52,170 bases of DNA from CAIRTM01 sp963723235 (GTDB lineage Bacteria; Desulfobacterota; WTBG01; CAIYCZ01; CAIRTM01). The notes beneath the pieces are model-generated. The model was not told the origin of the DNA and searched no databases. It worked only from the letters and a program-made list of their open reading frames with translations. Shown here piece by piece: positions 1 through 8,409 of this stretch (positions are counted from its first letter, which is position 1; every line of letters begins with the position of its first letter). The stretch lies in assembly GCA_963723235.1 (NCBI GenBank), contig CAVRPV010000009.1, positions 1 through 52,170 of the forward strand, given 5' to 3'. The position numbers and the translations under genes were made by a program.

Positions 1-182
1 GCCGCCGCCCATAGCGGGCTGTTGAAAAAACGGCCTGCTGTTGTCCCGGTGTATCGGACAGTTCAGTCGGATAGGTTCAATCGGGCGGACGGACTTTTTT
101 TCAGAAAAAAGGGGCAGCCTTCCTGAAGACGATTCTCCGCTTTTTTTCATTTATCCAAGCGATCGGACTTGTTAGAAAAGTC

Positions 183-371
183 TATAATGCGCAAGCCACA
201 GCATATGTGGAAATTAAGAGTATTGGTCTGACCTCAGACAAAAGCGACGCGTATTCAAAGGCAATATGTGAATTTATCCAGTCCTCGTTCCAGGTGTCGC
301 CGGAGCGGACGTATATTGATTTTGCGGCCATTGACGGCACAATGTTTGGCTGGAATGGCCAGACGTTCTAA
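183..371 (+). pseudogene. MIF/tautomerase-family C-terminal fragment
   Basis: The frame ending in the TAA at 369-371 encodes a piece resembling the C-terminal half of the macrophage-migration-inhibitory-factor / tautomerase family. It contains AYVEIKSIG, then a helix, then SPERTYIDFAAIDG and the terminal FGWNGQTF, matching the family pattern 'PDRVYIxFxDxxxxxWGWNGxTF'. The N-terminal half, which should start with the catalytic Pro after Met, is not recognisable upstream in any frame, so this is a truncated remnant or a gene with a damaged 5' half. It is followed within 100 bp by a transposase remnant, which fits an eroded region. The match rests on motif memory only, not on an alignment. Confidence 0.55.
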
Positions 372-462
372 AGGGCCGATTTTTTTTGAATCCGATGCCG
401 CTTCACCGGCCAGGTGCAAGGCCTGGGCGTGGTTGATACAGAAGATTTCTGCGGTCGATCCG

Positions 463-571
463 CTCACCTGCCCGTAGTGCAAGATCATAAGCGTTATAGA
501 CCAGCCCGACGCAGCAAAACAGATAATACAGCATTTGGGGCCGTGGGAAACGCAGGGCGTCCCCCGCTGCC
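463..571 (+). mobile_element. IS91-like transposase C-terminal remnant, copy 1
   Basis: The reading frame gives CP-stop-CKIISVIDQPDAAKQ and then IIQHLGPWETQGVP. This resembles the end of IS91-type transposases, where a CPxC zinc knuckle is followed by 'KIIxVIDxPxVIxKILxHLGLW'. One codon of the CPxC motif is a TAG stop. The rest of the transposase is absent. A second, diverged copy of the same stretch lies at about 1555-1662, so the two remnants flank uppP as direct repeats. The family assignment is from recognised motif style and is moderate. Confidence 0.5.
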
Positions 572-656
572 TATATTAATCTTGACGCACAACCGCTCCT
601 GTTTTATAGTCTGCCTAACTCAAAGCAGTTCCTATCATAAAAGGTATACGCCATCA

Positions 657-1435
657 ATGTCGCCGCTTGAAGCTGTTATAATTGCCATTGTAGAGGGTAT
701 CACAGAATTTCTCCCCATTTCATCCACTGGCCATATGATACTCATCCAGAGTCTTCTTGGCCTTAAAAGCTCGGATTTCACCAAGACCTTTATCGTCAAT
801 ATTCAGTTTGGGGCTATTTTATCTGTGGTTGTGCTGTACTGGCGAAGATTTCTTCAGTCTCTTGATTTTTATATGAAGCTACTTATTGCCTTTATCCCGG
901 CAGCAGTCATCGGTTTTCTGTGCATGATTATATTGACAGGCTTCTCGAAAGCGTTGTCGTCGTAGCGGTGACAATGTTATTGGGAGGGATAATTCTTCTT
1001 TTTGTTGACCGGTGGTTTAAAAACCCTTCGCAAGACCAAAGCATAACAAGCAAACAGGCTTTGATTATCGGTTTCTTTCAGTGCATTGCCATGATTCCTG
1101 GCGTCTCACGGTCTGCTGCTACTATTATTGGCGGCATGTCGCAAAAACTCGACCGCAGCACCGCTGCCGAGTTTTCTTTTTTTCTTGCTGTTCCTACCAT
1201 GTTTGCCGCTTCATCATACAAGCTTTTAAAAAGCTATCAAACCATCACAAGTGATACTATCGGGATACTTGTGCTTGGCAATGTCGTGGCTTTTCTCGTG
1301 GCAATGATTGCTATTAAAAGCTTCATTGCTTATCTGACAAAACACGGATTCAGGATTTTTGGCTGGTACCGGATTGTCCTCGGATTAATAATTTTGACCT
1401 TACAGGCTTTTGGCTGCAAATTTTCAATTAATTGA
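657..1435 (+). pseudogene. uppP: Undecaprenyl-diphosphatase UppP/BacA, split by a frameshift
   Basis: This integral membrane enzyme dephosphorylates undecaprenyl diphosphate to recycle the lipid carrier for peptidoglycan and O-antigen. The first frame (ATG at 657) has the family signature EGITEFLPISSTGH with the catalytic Glu and Ser/Thr. The second frame, ending at 1435, has the other active-site signature IPGVSRSAATI plus the remaining membrane helices. Protein sequence passes smoothly from one frame to the other around 912-925 (GFL then HDYIDRLLESVVVV), so a single-base indel separates the halves. Summed length is about 259 residues, close to the usual 260-280. Either the gene is inactive or the indel is a sequence error; the intact downstream half argues for a recent event or an error. 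It is flanked by transposase remnants. Confidence 0.9.
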
Positions 1436-1554
1436 GCTATCAGACGTTCATCCCCCCATCGTTTTTTTACCAGCATGCTGCTCACAGCAAGCATTTTAAC
1501 GAAATCTTCGCGGCTGAGACCCGCACCTTGAGCCGCCCTTTCAGCTTTATCTCA

Positions 1555-1662
1555 ATGAAGATCATCAGCGTTATAGACCAGCCCGACACAGCACAACAGA
1601 AATTGCAGCATTTGGGGCTGTGGGAGAGCCGGGGCGTCCCCCTCCGCTTCAAGCGCATGTAA
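1555..1662 (+). mobile_element. IS91-like transposase C-terminal remnant, copy 2
   Basis: This segment encodes MKIISVIDQPDTAQQKLQ followed by HLGLWESRGVP, and is clearly homologous to 463-571 at both DNA and protein level. It matches the end of IS91-type transposases. It is open at the 3' end to the TAA at 1660-1662, but the upstream part of the frame (from 1432) does not look like transposase. It is therefore a remnant of an insertion sequence, on the opposite side of uppP from copy 1. Confidence 0.5.
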
Positions 1663-1891
1663 CACGCGTCGCAGGGCAGACCCTGTGTTCGGCCTTTTTT
1701 GGTAGAACAATCACCAACGAAAGCCCGTTCCCCATCGGAGCTGTTTTCTCCGGCAGGACGAGCTCCTGCGCGTCCGCCGTATAGTGATTGCAGTTGTATG
1801 CGGCCATGACGGAGCCCGTTCCTTCAGTAAAATTAGAAAATAAGCTGTTATGTGTATCAGGGCCGGGGGTGTCTGTTTTGAAAGGATTTGT
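1663..1891. other. Unassigned gap upstream of the DUF4388 gene
   Basis: About 230 bp with no gene I can support. The minus strand is open (1649-1933), with a stretch reading MAAYNCNHYTADAQELVLPE and a GNGLSLVIVLP segment that looks protein-like, but I recognise no family and see no start or ribosome-binding site. It may be a further gene remnant. Confidence 0.3.
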
Positions 1892-1921
1892 TTGACAATT
1901 CTCAATCCGCTCCCGTATACT
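1892..1921 (+). promoter_or_regulatory. Sigma-70-type promoter of the DUF4388 gene
   Basis: A perfect -35 TTGACA (1892-1897) and a -10 TATACT (1916-1921) are separated by 18 bp. Transcription would start near 1928, which places the ATG at 1969 downstream and rules out the earlier in-frame ATG at 1888. Confidence 0.7.
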
Positions 1922-1968
1922 GCCTGCAAACAAAACGATATAATGTTACGCAGCAAAGATACATACCC

Positions 1969-4008
1969 ATGGCCATTACCGGCAACATAAAGACCTTCTA
2001 TCTCTCCAGCCTGCTGCAACTTTTGTCGAATGACAAAAAGACCGGCATACTTGAGCTGACCGACGGAAACGATATCATCCAGGTTTATTTGCGTGACGGA
2101 ACCATTATCAATGCCTTCGGGTCCAGCAGGGTTGAGCGCCTCACGAACTATCTGCGCAGTGAGGGCATTATTAGCGAGGAGCAGCTTGAAAAAAGCCTGA
2201 AAATATCGGCGCATACTGAAAAAAAGATCGGCATGGTTCTCGTTGAACAGGGGTATATTTCACCGGAACTGCTTGAGGGCCTGCTTCACAGGCAGATCGA
2301 AGAAACACTTTTCAGCATGTTTCTGTGGGAACAGGGGGAGTTTGAATATCGCGACCAGGAGTTTGATCTGAGTGATCAGATCATTACCAGCTTTGACACG
2401 ATGCAGGTTGTTCTGGAGGCTTCCCGCCGGGTTGATGAAATTTCAGAAATAAAAAAACGGGTGCCCGCGGACCATGGTGTCCTCACTGTAACCGAAGACA
2501 ATGCGGCGTTGCAAAAAGCCAAACTGAATACGGTCGAGCGCGCTGTGCTGAGCCTGATCAATGGTCGGCGAAGTGTGAAAGGATTGATACATGACAGCGG
2601 CTATGATGAATTAAAAGTCTACAAAACGCTCTTTTCCCTTATTACTGCCGGACTGATCCTTGCGGAAGAGAAAATCCTCAAGCGTACGAACGGGGATATT
2701 CAAAAAGAAATCGCCGGGCAACAGTATGGAGCCGACGCGCCTGTTGACAATGCCGTGCAGGGCGATCTATCGGCAGAACAATCTGCCCAGTCTCAATTTC
2801 CCCGGGGCATATTCAGCACTGCCGTCGAAACGCCGCCGCTTGACGCAGAGAAACCTGCTCAGGCTGAGTCTTCCCGGAGCATATTCAGCACTGCCGTTGA
2901 AACGCCGCCGCTTGACGCAGAACAATCTGCCCAGGCTGAATCCCCCCGGGGCATATTCAACACTGTGCTTGAAACGCCGCAGCTTCACGCAGAGGCACCT
3001 GCCGCTTCAGACGAGCTGGTCCTGGAGCTCGAACCTTTATTCAAGAAGGCCGCAACGGCGGAAGAAGGGAAGGCCTTTGCCGCAGATGTTCAAAAAAATC
3101 CGGACGCAGATACTGAACTTCCCGGTAAAACCGTCGTAAAAATTGACGGCAAGCTCATGCCCGAGCCTGATTTTCCTGATGAAGAAAAGCGTGATGCCCA
3201 GCAGCTCGACCTTGTCGGGAAAAACGAGGTGGCTGACGCGCTGCAACTCTCCAACAGGCGAGATGAAACGCAGAAAGCGAATGCGGAAGACCTTGAATAC
3301 GCCCGGGCTAAACGACGCATGTTGATAAGAGCAGCCGCGTGCGCAGCCGCTGTGATTGTCCTGATTGCGGCAGGGCTGCTTTTAAAGCCGGTGCTGTTCC
3401 CGGCTCCTGCCGAACAGCAATCTGCCATAAGCGCAGCAGATCAGCCGCCTGCCATAAAGAAAAAGCCCAAAAAACCTGCTGCGCAGAAGGAGCAACAGCC
3501 TGTCCAACAGAAAGAAAATCAGACCGAACCTGATACCGCAGCGACGCAGCCTGGCACGGCGCTTGATTTTTTTCAGGACCAGAAGGGATGGTTTTCAATC
3601 AATCTGCCGCCGGGCTACACAGCCAGCGAGCAGCCTCATCAGGGTAGAACCAGTGTGACCATCCGGTATGGGGATGATGTCAGGCTCACCCTTTCGATTG
3701 TGCCGGAAACGACCGACTGGAATGCTGAGGACGAAATGTACGCGGTAATCGTAAAAATGCAGGGGGACGGCACCCGCAAGGTCCAGAGGTATAACACGCT
3801 GAAACCCGCAGGGTGCCCCGGCTATGTGCTGCACTTTTCCAGCGAGCAAAATCAACAATCAGCTCAAACAGCGCTGTATCGTTTCGTGTGCTTTAATAAA
3901 AACGCACGCCTGGAAGTCACGAGCTTTAACTTTCGTACTCCTGCCGGACGTGAACTGTGCGGGCAAATCTATGCGGCAATTGAAGCGTCTTTTTTTATCT
4001 ACCCATAG
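1969..4008 (+). CDS. DUF4388 (PATAN) protein with 24-residue repeats and a membrane anchor
   Basis: The protein is 679 residues long. Residues 1-100 form a DUF4388/PATAN domain (ITGNIKTFYLSSLLQLLSND, KTGILELTDG, VYLRDGTIINA), seen in deltaproteobacterial signalling proteins. A winged-helix-like stretch follows (LNTVERAVLSLINGRRSV, to about residue 230). Next comes a low-complexity region holding almost three copies of a 24-residue repeat (IFSTAVETPPLDAE type, residues about 270-345). A single transmembrane helix lies near residues 450-470 (IRAAACAAAVIVLIAAGLLL). A Pro/Gln/Lys-rich linker then leads to a C-terminal beta-rich domain beginning FFQDQKGWFSINLPPGY. The topology would put the PATAN part inside and the tail outside the cytoplasm. 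ATG 1969 is chosen because the promoter lies at 1892-1921. Its role is unknown; a scaffold or output module for signalling is an inference. Confidence 0.8.
   Translation: MAITGNIKTFYLSSLLQLLSNDKKTGILELTDGNDIIQVYLRDGTIINAFGSSRVERLTNYLRSEGIISEEQLEKSLKISAHTEKKIGMVLVEQGYISPELLEGLLHRQIEETLFSMFLWEQGEFEYRDQEFDLSDQIITSFDTMQVVLEASRRVDEISEIKKRVPADHGVLTVTEDNAALQKAKLNTVERAVLSLINGRRSVKGLIHDSGYDELKVYKTLFSLITAGLILAEEKILKRTNGDIQKEIAGQQYGADAPVDNAVQGDLSAEQSAQSQFPRGIFSTAVETPPLDAEKPAQAESSRSIFSTAVETPPLDAEQSAQAESPRGIFNTVLETPQLHAEAPAASDELVLELEPLFKKAATAEEGKAFAADVQKNPDADTELPGKTVVKIDGKLMPEPDFPDEEKRDAQQLDLVGKNEVADALQLSNRRDETQKANAEDLEYARAKRRMLIRAAACAAAVIVLIAAGLLLKPVLFPAPAEQQSAISAADQPPAIKKKPKKPAAQKEQQPVQQKENQTEPDTAATQPGTALDFFQDQKGWFSINLPPGYTASEQPHQGRTSVTIRYGDDVRLTLSIVPETTDWNAEDEMYAVIVKMQGDGTRKVQRYNTLKPAGCPGYVLHFSSEQNQQSAQTALYRFVCFNKNARLEVTSFNFRTPAGRELCGQIYAAIEASFFIYP
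2775..2998 (+). repeat. 72-bp tandem repeat inside the DUF4388 gene
   Basis: The phrase GGC/AGC-ATATTCA recurs at 2806, 2878 and 2950, exactly 72 bp apart. It is followed each time by near-identical DNA ending in GAAACGCCGC. The unit keeps frame (24 codons) and gives an acidic, Pro-rich linker. Near-identity of the first two units points to recent expansion. Confidence 0.85.
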
Positions 4009-4086
4009 GCACACGCCTGCAGTTGTGCCGACTGTGCAAAAATCCCTTAGTGGATCATGACATTTAAATGTGTATGTTGATGTTTT

Positions 4087-4134
4087 GTAGGAGCGGCTTT
4101 AGCCGCGATATTCGCGACCAGCGGTCGCTCCTAC
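4087..4134 (+). repeat. REP-like palindromic element
   Basis: The outer arms GTAGGAGCG and CGCTCCTAC pair. Inside are two smaller hairpins, GGCTTTAGCC and GCGACC-AGC-GGTCGC. This matches the style of 'GTAGGAGCGGCTTTAGCCGCGA' REP elements. A partial, diverged copy lies at about 33240-33268. Confidence 0.6.
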
Positions 4135-4209
4135 CGTTAAAATATTGCTGCCACTTTGAATTGTCATTGCACACTAGAGCATTCCCCTTTTTACTATAAC
4201 CGTATATGC

Positions 4210-4265
4210 AGTGACATCAAGACCCCTTCGGCTGCGCTCAGGGCAGGCTCCGGGAGAGAGCCTGT
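4210..4265 (+). repeat. Interspersed repeat fragment shared with 19963-20070
   Basis: The phrase GACCCCTTCGGCTGCGCTCA and its continuation GGGCAGGCT, then GGGAGAGA, recur almost identically at 19971-20013. Both lie in gaps between genes. The core resembles the MITE at 30695 and 40132. The rest of the 4009-4359 gap is AT-rich with nothing else I can name. Confidence 0.6.
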
Positions 4266-4359
4266 CTTTATCGATATTTTTTTGGGCAAGATAACAAAAA
4301 GAAATAATCAGGAAAAAATTGCGTACGTTATAACTCTGAACAGCTGCGGCTGTGCCTGA

Positions 4360-4719
4360 TCAGGATACCCGCCCGAAATCATCTTCAAGCCGCACAATAT
4401 CATCTTCGCCGAAGTAATCACCGGTTTGAATTTCAATGAACACCACATCATCGCCTCCGATGTTTTCTATGCGGTGCAGACTTTCACGCGGGATGTCAAT
4501 TGACCGGCCGGCCGCAAGCTCAAACGTGCGCTCGCCCAGCGTGACCAGGGCGCGGCCCTGTACAATATACCAGTGTTCCCTGCGATATTGATGGCGCTGC
4601 AGGCTTAATCGGAGGCCTGGACGGACAACAGTTTTCTTAACCTTGAAGTCTGCTTGCTCTCCCAGCACTATATAATAGCCCCAGGGCCGGGATTCCTGTT
4701 CTTTATTGTCCGCACGCAT
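4360..4719 (-). CDS. Mannose-6-phosphate isomerase-type cupin
   Basis: A 119-residue single-domain cupin matching the C-terminal domain of type II phosphomannose isomerase / GDP-mannose pyrophosphorylase proteins. Landmarks are ESRPWGYYIVLGE, then RPGLRLSLQRHQYRREHWYI with the metal-binding His/Glu set, VQGRALVTLGE, and a final IEIQTGDYFGEDDIVRLEDDFGR. It could isomerise fructose-6-P to mannose-6-P for surface glycans, or be a stand-alone sugar-binding cupin. I chose the internal ATG at 4719 because GGGGGA lies just upstream of it; an in-frame ATG at 4746 is the alternative. It is the last gene of a minus-strand run, 92 bp after the 573-residue protein. Confidence 0.8.
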   Translation of the reverse strand: MRADNKEQESRPWGYYIVLGEQADFKVKKTVVRPGLRLSLQRHQYRREHWYIVQGRALVTLGERTFELAAGRSIDIPRESLHRIENIGGDDVVFIEIQTGDYFGEDDIVRLEDDFGRVS

Positions 4720-4811
4720 ACAGTCCCCCTGAAGCATGTATCTCAATAGTATGGCCGGTTTGTCGAAATCACAGTTGTATGTTGAAAGGTTTCAGGTTGT
4801 TGTTACATGGT

Positions 4812-6533
4812 CTAAAATTCAAAATCGTTTTCACACGGGACAGCAAGTCCTTTGCCGGTTTTAAAACAGTAATCATGGCCGCGCACCCTCACGCACACGC
4901 TGCGCTCATCACCCGAGAGGCGCAGCTCATCCTGCGGAAAGCGCTGCCGGGCAATGTTCATAAAACATAACGCTTTTTCGAGGCCGTCACCGCGTTGAAA
5001 ATTCCAGACTTCATCGGGCTGGGCCATACGCGTCCCGTCATACATGGAAACGTTTTCCATGCGCGCCAATTGTTCGGCTGCGGCCGCAAGCTCTGCGCCT
5101 TCAAAAGCCTGAATGCTGACCGGGTTGCGCTCAAGCGCGGCTTTTAAAAAAGGTTTCCAGGCAGCGCGCTGCATGTCGCGATAGGCCTGAAAGGCAAGGT
5201 CAACAACCGGATTGACGCCGCGTTCGGCTTCCAGCAGTTCAATGATCTGCTCCCGTGTACTGTCCGGGGATATGCATACGCTGGGACCCGGTTTCCAGGT
5301 TTTTTGCTCCGATGGCAGTCTGGGCTCAAGCGTGCAGAATTGCAGCAAATCGGCGATAACGTCTTCGGCATTAAAACAGCTGCAGCTCAGGTGCTGCCGA
5401 AGCTGGGCACGGTCCTGTTCCGAGTGAAGCGAAAAAGGCCCGGCACGCAGAAAGGTTTCAATCTCGTCAAGCAAAAGACGGCCCGGAAGAGGGCTGGGGT
5501 AAAATTCATCTTCGTCAATATCGTGTAGCAGTTTTACCCGGCTGCTGTCGCCGATGCGCACAGTGCTGCTGTGCTCATAGTGAAACACTTTTTCTGCCTC
5601 GATAAAGCGGGGCTTGCCGCAACAGGTATGCGAAAGCTGGAAACAGCGCTGCAGCTTCTTGTTCTGACGCAGGAAATTTGCCAGAACTTCAAATGTGACG
5701 TCCGTTTTCACATACTTCCGCAGGCGGTTTGAAAAATTTTGGAATATGCCCACGGGCATGGTTGCCTCATCATACATGGCGTGAACGTAGCCGCTGCAGT
5801 GGGCGACAATGGTGACCTGTTCATTTTCAAGAGCGCGGCGCGATTTGGCGGAAAGTTCCGTGCCGTTGAAAAACATGTTTTTGGTTACAATGCGGCGATT
5901 GTTGGTCAGAATGCCGTCTTTGATATCAATAAAATTCTGCGAGTGCAGCGGTGTGGCGAGCATGTAGATGTCTTCAAGAGGCACGCCGGCTACAATGAAC
6001 AGGGCTGCGGCGTACAGCGCTGCCAGGGAAACGCATTCTCCGGCACCGGTCGGGTAGCCGGGCTTGTGCCTGAAGGCCTCCATGGCCTCCACAGTTTCTG
6101 TTTTCCAGTAGGGAATAACATTGCCTTCGTATTTGTCCAGGCCGAAGTGCCGCCGTATATCCATGTCGAAATAAAACTTATCGCCTTCATAGCCGAACAG
6201 AGCGTTGCTGCGCGCCAGGACCGCCGGATCGATAAAATTTTTGAACCGCTCAAGCTCGCGCTCCTTGGTGGTAAGGCCCCAGGTGTCCAGGTCAAGGTTA
6301 AAGGCGAAGTTGTCCATCAGGTACTGCTTGGTGCGCAGAATCCTGCGGTAGCGGTTTAAGCCCTGCAGATTATTGAACCAGGGTGCTTCCCGCCAGCGCC
6401 ACACCAGTGGGCTCATAATATTGGCCAGCAGCAGCGCGTACATCAGCTCGGGGAAGATAAAAACTTCCATGTCGGACAGCGTTACTGCCGAGGAATATTT
6501 TTCAACTGATTGCGGGTCGTCAGGGTTAAACAT
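4812..6533 (-). CDS. Unknown protein with a transglutaminase-like Cys-His-Asp pattern
   Basis: 573 residues, no signal peptide. I do not recognise the family as a whole. Residues 160-210 look like the core of the transglutaminase-like superfamily: GAGECVSLAALYAAAL with Cys167 at the start of a helix, then the LEDIYMLATPL strand followed by His197, then FIDIKDGIL with Asp203/Asp206. The N-terminal 150 residues are rich in aromatic and charged residues (FKNFIDPAVLARSN, YFDMDIRRHFGLD). The C-terminal 250 residues have several Cys (LSHTCCGKPRF, LSCSCFNAED). Peptidase or amidase activity is inference from that pattern only. It lies between carbonic anhydrase and the cupin on the same strand. Confidence 0.7.
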   Translation of the reverse strand: MFNPDDPQSVEKYSSAVTLSDMEVFIFPELMYALLLANIMSPLVWRWREAPWFNNLQGLNRYRRILRTKQYLMDNFAFNLDLDTWGLTTKERELERFKNFIDPAVLARSNALFGYEGDKFYFDMDIRRHFGLDKYEGNVIPYWKTETVEAMEAFRHKPGYPTGAGECVSLAALYAAALFIVAGVPLEDIYMLATPLHSQNFIDIKDGILTNNRRIVTKNMFFNGTELSAKSRRALENEQVTIVAHCSGYVHAMYDEATMPVGIFQNFSNRLRKYVKTDVTFEVLANFLRQNKKLQRCFQLSHTCCGKPRFIEAEKVFHYEHSSTVRIGDSSRVKLLHDIDEDEFYPSPLPGRLLLDEIETFLRAGPFSLHSEQDRAQLRQHLSCSCFNAEDVIADLLQFCTLEPRLPSEQKTWKPGPSVCISPDSTREQIIELLEAERGVNPVVDLAFQAYRDMQRAAWKPFLKAALERNPVSIQAFEGAELAAAAEQLARMENVSMYDGTRMAQPDEVWNFQRGDGLEKALCFMNIARQRFPQDELRLSGDERSVCVRVRGHDYCFKTGKGLAVPCENDFEF

Positions 6534-6611
6534 GGCAACTCAGCATGCCGCGTGGTTCGCGCATGTATTCAAGGGTTTCAAGAAGCACCGGTCATGTCAT
6601 GTGCCGCCCGA

Positions 6612-7214
6612 TTATGCATTCAGGGCGGCAACCTCGCCGGTTTCAATATCATAGAGTGCGCCAACAACCGTCACCGTGCCGCTCTCAGCTGCAGCCTTCA
6701 CCGCCGGGCTGAGAGTATGCAGATCGGTGATAGCCTGATAGACATTTTCTATACAGGCACGACGCACAAGCGCAGGCCCCGACAAGCCGCTGCCTGCAGC
6801 CTGCGCCCGTGCAGCTGCCGGCGCGATTTTTTTAATGAGCGAACCGGCTGCCCCATCAGCCCTGAGCCCGGAGAGTGCCGCTCGCACTGCACCGCAATCG
6901 GTGTGGCCGAGAATCAGCAGAAATGGCACATGCAGATGTTCTACTGCGTACTCGAGGGTGCCGGCCTCATGAAGGCCGACGACATTGCCTGCCACGCGAA
7001 TAACGAAGAGCTCTCCCACGCCCGCGTCAAACACAAGCTCAACCGGCACCCGCGAATCAGAACAGGCCACGACGGCCGCATACGGGCGCTGGCCTGCGGC
7101 TGTATCACGGCGCCTCTGAGCGGATATGTCCGCGCGGGGCTGCACGCCGGCAGCGAAACGCCGGTTGCCCTCAAGCATTGTTTCCCAGATTGCTTTAGCG
7201 CTTATTGTACGCAT
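6612..7214 (-). CDS. Beta-class carbonic anhydrase
   Basis: A zinc enzyme interconverting CO2 and bicarbonate in the cytoplasm. The 200-residue protein has every hallmark of the beta class: VVACSDSRVPVELVFD with the first zinc Cys and the Asp-Arg dyad, VIRVAGNVV, then LGHTDCGAVRAAL carrying the zinc His and second Cys. It ends with VVGALYDIETGEV. The start at 7214 is preferred because AAGGAA sits at the right distance; the in-frame ATG at 7250 would overlap the upstream pseudouridine synthase gene. The enzyme probably supplies bicarbonate to carboxylases or balances CO2 in an anaerobe. Confidence 0.92.
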   Translation of the reverse strand: MRTISAKAIWETMLEGNRRFAAGVQPRADISAQRRRDTAAGQRPYAAVVACSDSRVPVELVFDAGVGELFVIRVAGNVVGLHEAGTLEYAVEHLHVPFLLILGHTDCGAVRAALSGLRADGAAGSLIKKIAPAAARAQAAGSGLSGPALVRRACIENVYQAITDLHTLSPAVKAAAESGTVTVVGALYDIETGEVAALNA

Positions 7215-7224
7215 GGGTTTTTCC

Positions 7225-8004
7225 TTACTTGCATTTTCTGCATGATCCATCGTACATGCAGTAATGAGAATAACGATAATTGAAGGTTATTGCAAGACCG
7301 ATGAAGCCGTCTGCGCAATGAGTGCGCGCAATGTCCGTCTCAAAAAACCCCTGCCAGGCCGGCGGTGGAAACGCGGTCCAGCGCATGCGGACCTTGTGCA
7401 CGGGATGCTCAAGCTCAAGACAATAGCAGTGCAGGGCCAAATTCTTACCGTCAAAGGGAGTGCGTGCCCCATAGCGCACATCACCGGCAATCGGTATGCC
7501 CTGGGCTGCCAGCTGTGCCCGGATTTGATGTGCACGGCCGGTTTTAAGCGTGATGTCGAGCAGGGTCCTGCCCTTGTGAAAAGCAATTGCCTGCCAGTCA
7601 AGCTCGGCGAAACGGGCGCCCGGATGTCCGGCGGAAACAATGCTCACGTTCTGGTTTTCATCCTTAAGCAAATAATCCCGGCAGGTTCCGCCCTCCGGCG
7701 TGCGGCCTTCAGCCAGGGCCATGTATTTTTTCACGGGCGTTCCGTCCCTGAATTGCGCTGAAAGCCTTGCAGCGGCTTTTGATGTGCGGGCAAGGGCAAG
7801 CACGCCTGAGACGGGCCGGTCCAGCCGGTGCACGAGCCCGATATATACATTGCCGGGCTTGGCGCACTCCTGCTTGATCCAGGCTTTCGCCAGGGTAAGA
7901 ATATCGGGATCGCCGGTGCGGTCGGCCTGCGAGAGCAGGCCGGGAGGCTTGTTGACAATCAACAGGTGATTATCGCTGAAGAGTATAGCAAGGGGCATCT
8001 GCAC
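7225..8004 (-). CDS. RluA-family RNA pseudouridine synthase
   Basis: 259 residues. It carries the RluA-type catalytic motif LVHRLDRPVSGVLALART with the catalytic Asp, the N-terminal DNHLLIVNKPPGLLSQ strand-turn, and the C-terminal LKTGRAHQIRAQLAAQGIPI followed by GDVRYGA. No S4 domain is present, so it resembles the short single-domain members. The substrate (23S rRNA or tRNA uridine) cannot be told from the sequence. The last 25 residues after FFETDIAR do not look conserved and may be an extension. It ends 10 bp before the carbonic anhydrase start, suggesting cotranscription. Confidence 0.9.
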   Translation of the reverse strand: MQMPLAILFSDNHLLIVNKPPGLLSQADRTGDPDILTLAKAWIKQECAKPGNVYIGLVHRLDRPVSGVLALARTSKAAARLSAQFRDGTPVKKYMALAEGRTPEGGTCRDYLLKDENQNVSIVSAGHPGARFAELDWQAIAFHKGRTLLDITLKTGRAHQIRAQLAAQGIPIAGDVRYGARTPFDGKNLALHCYCLELEHPVHKVRMRWTAFPPPAWQGFFETDIARTHCADGFIGLAITFNYRYSHYCMYDGSCRKCK

Positions 8005-8013
8005 AGGGTTCGG

Positions 8014-8409
8014 CTATGCCCCTTTTTGCGCGACGCGCGCGTTAAATTTATCAGCATTAATGATAAAGCGCTCATGCACGGCCTCGCCGATTTTTTCAAC
8101 CGCGTCCCATGCCTCTATCTTGAAGGTCAGCTTGTTTCCGTCACGCGCGATCACTTCGGTTCGCACGCGCACGCTCATGCCCAACGGGGTGGCTGCGCTG
8201 TGCTGCAGGTTCATCGAAATGCCGACCGACTGCTGACCGCTCTCAAGGTGGCGGTTGATCAGCTCAGCTGAGGCCCGCTCCATGAATCCGGCCAGAAACG
8301 GCGTTGCAAACACGGCGGGCAGGTTTTCATAAAAATAGCGGGCCGTATGCTCGGGGCCTGTTTTTACCTCGATTTCATGGCTCATGCCGGGGATTAACGC
8401 ATCGTTCAT
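8014..8409 (-). CDS. Hotdog thioesterase, fluoroacetyl-CoA thioesterase (FlK)-like
   Basis: 131 residues with the layout of the FlK-like hotdog thioesterases: LPAVFATPFLAGFMERASAE, then SVGISMNLQHSAATPLGMSV with the conserved His, then FKIEAWDAVEKIGEAVHERF. These enzymes hydrolyse acyl-CoA thioesters; members outside Streptomyces have undetermined substrates, so the name describes the fold, not fluoroacetate resistance. It lies 10 bp upstream of the pseudouridine synthase start and reads the same way, so both may share a transcript. Confidence 0.82.
   Translation of the reverse strand: MNDALIPGMSHEIEVKTGPEHTARYFYENLPAVFATPFLAGFMERASAELINRHLESGQQSVGISMNLQHSAATPLGMSVRVRTEVIARDGNKLTFKIEAWDAVEKIGEAVHERFIINADKFNARVAQKGA

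Noticed and set aside
5739..6359. A 206-codon plus-strand frame
   Set aside because: It lies antisense to the 573-residue protein, which has the better composition and coherent motifs; shadow frame.
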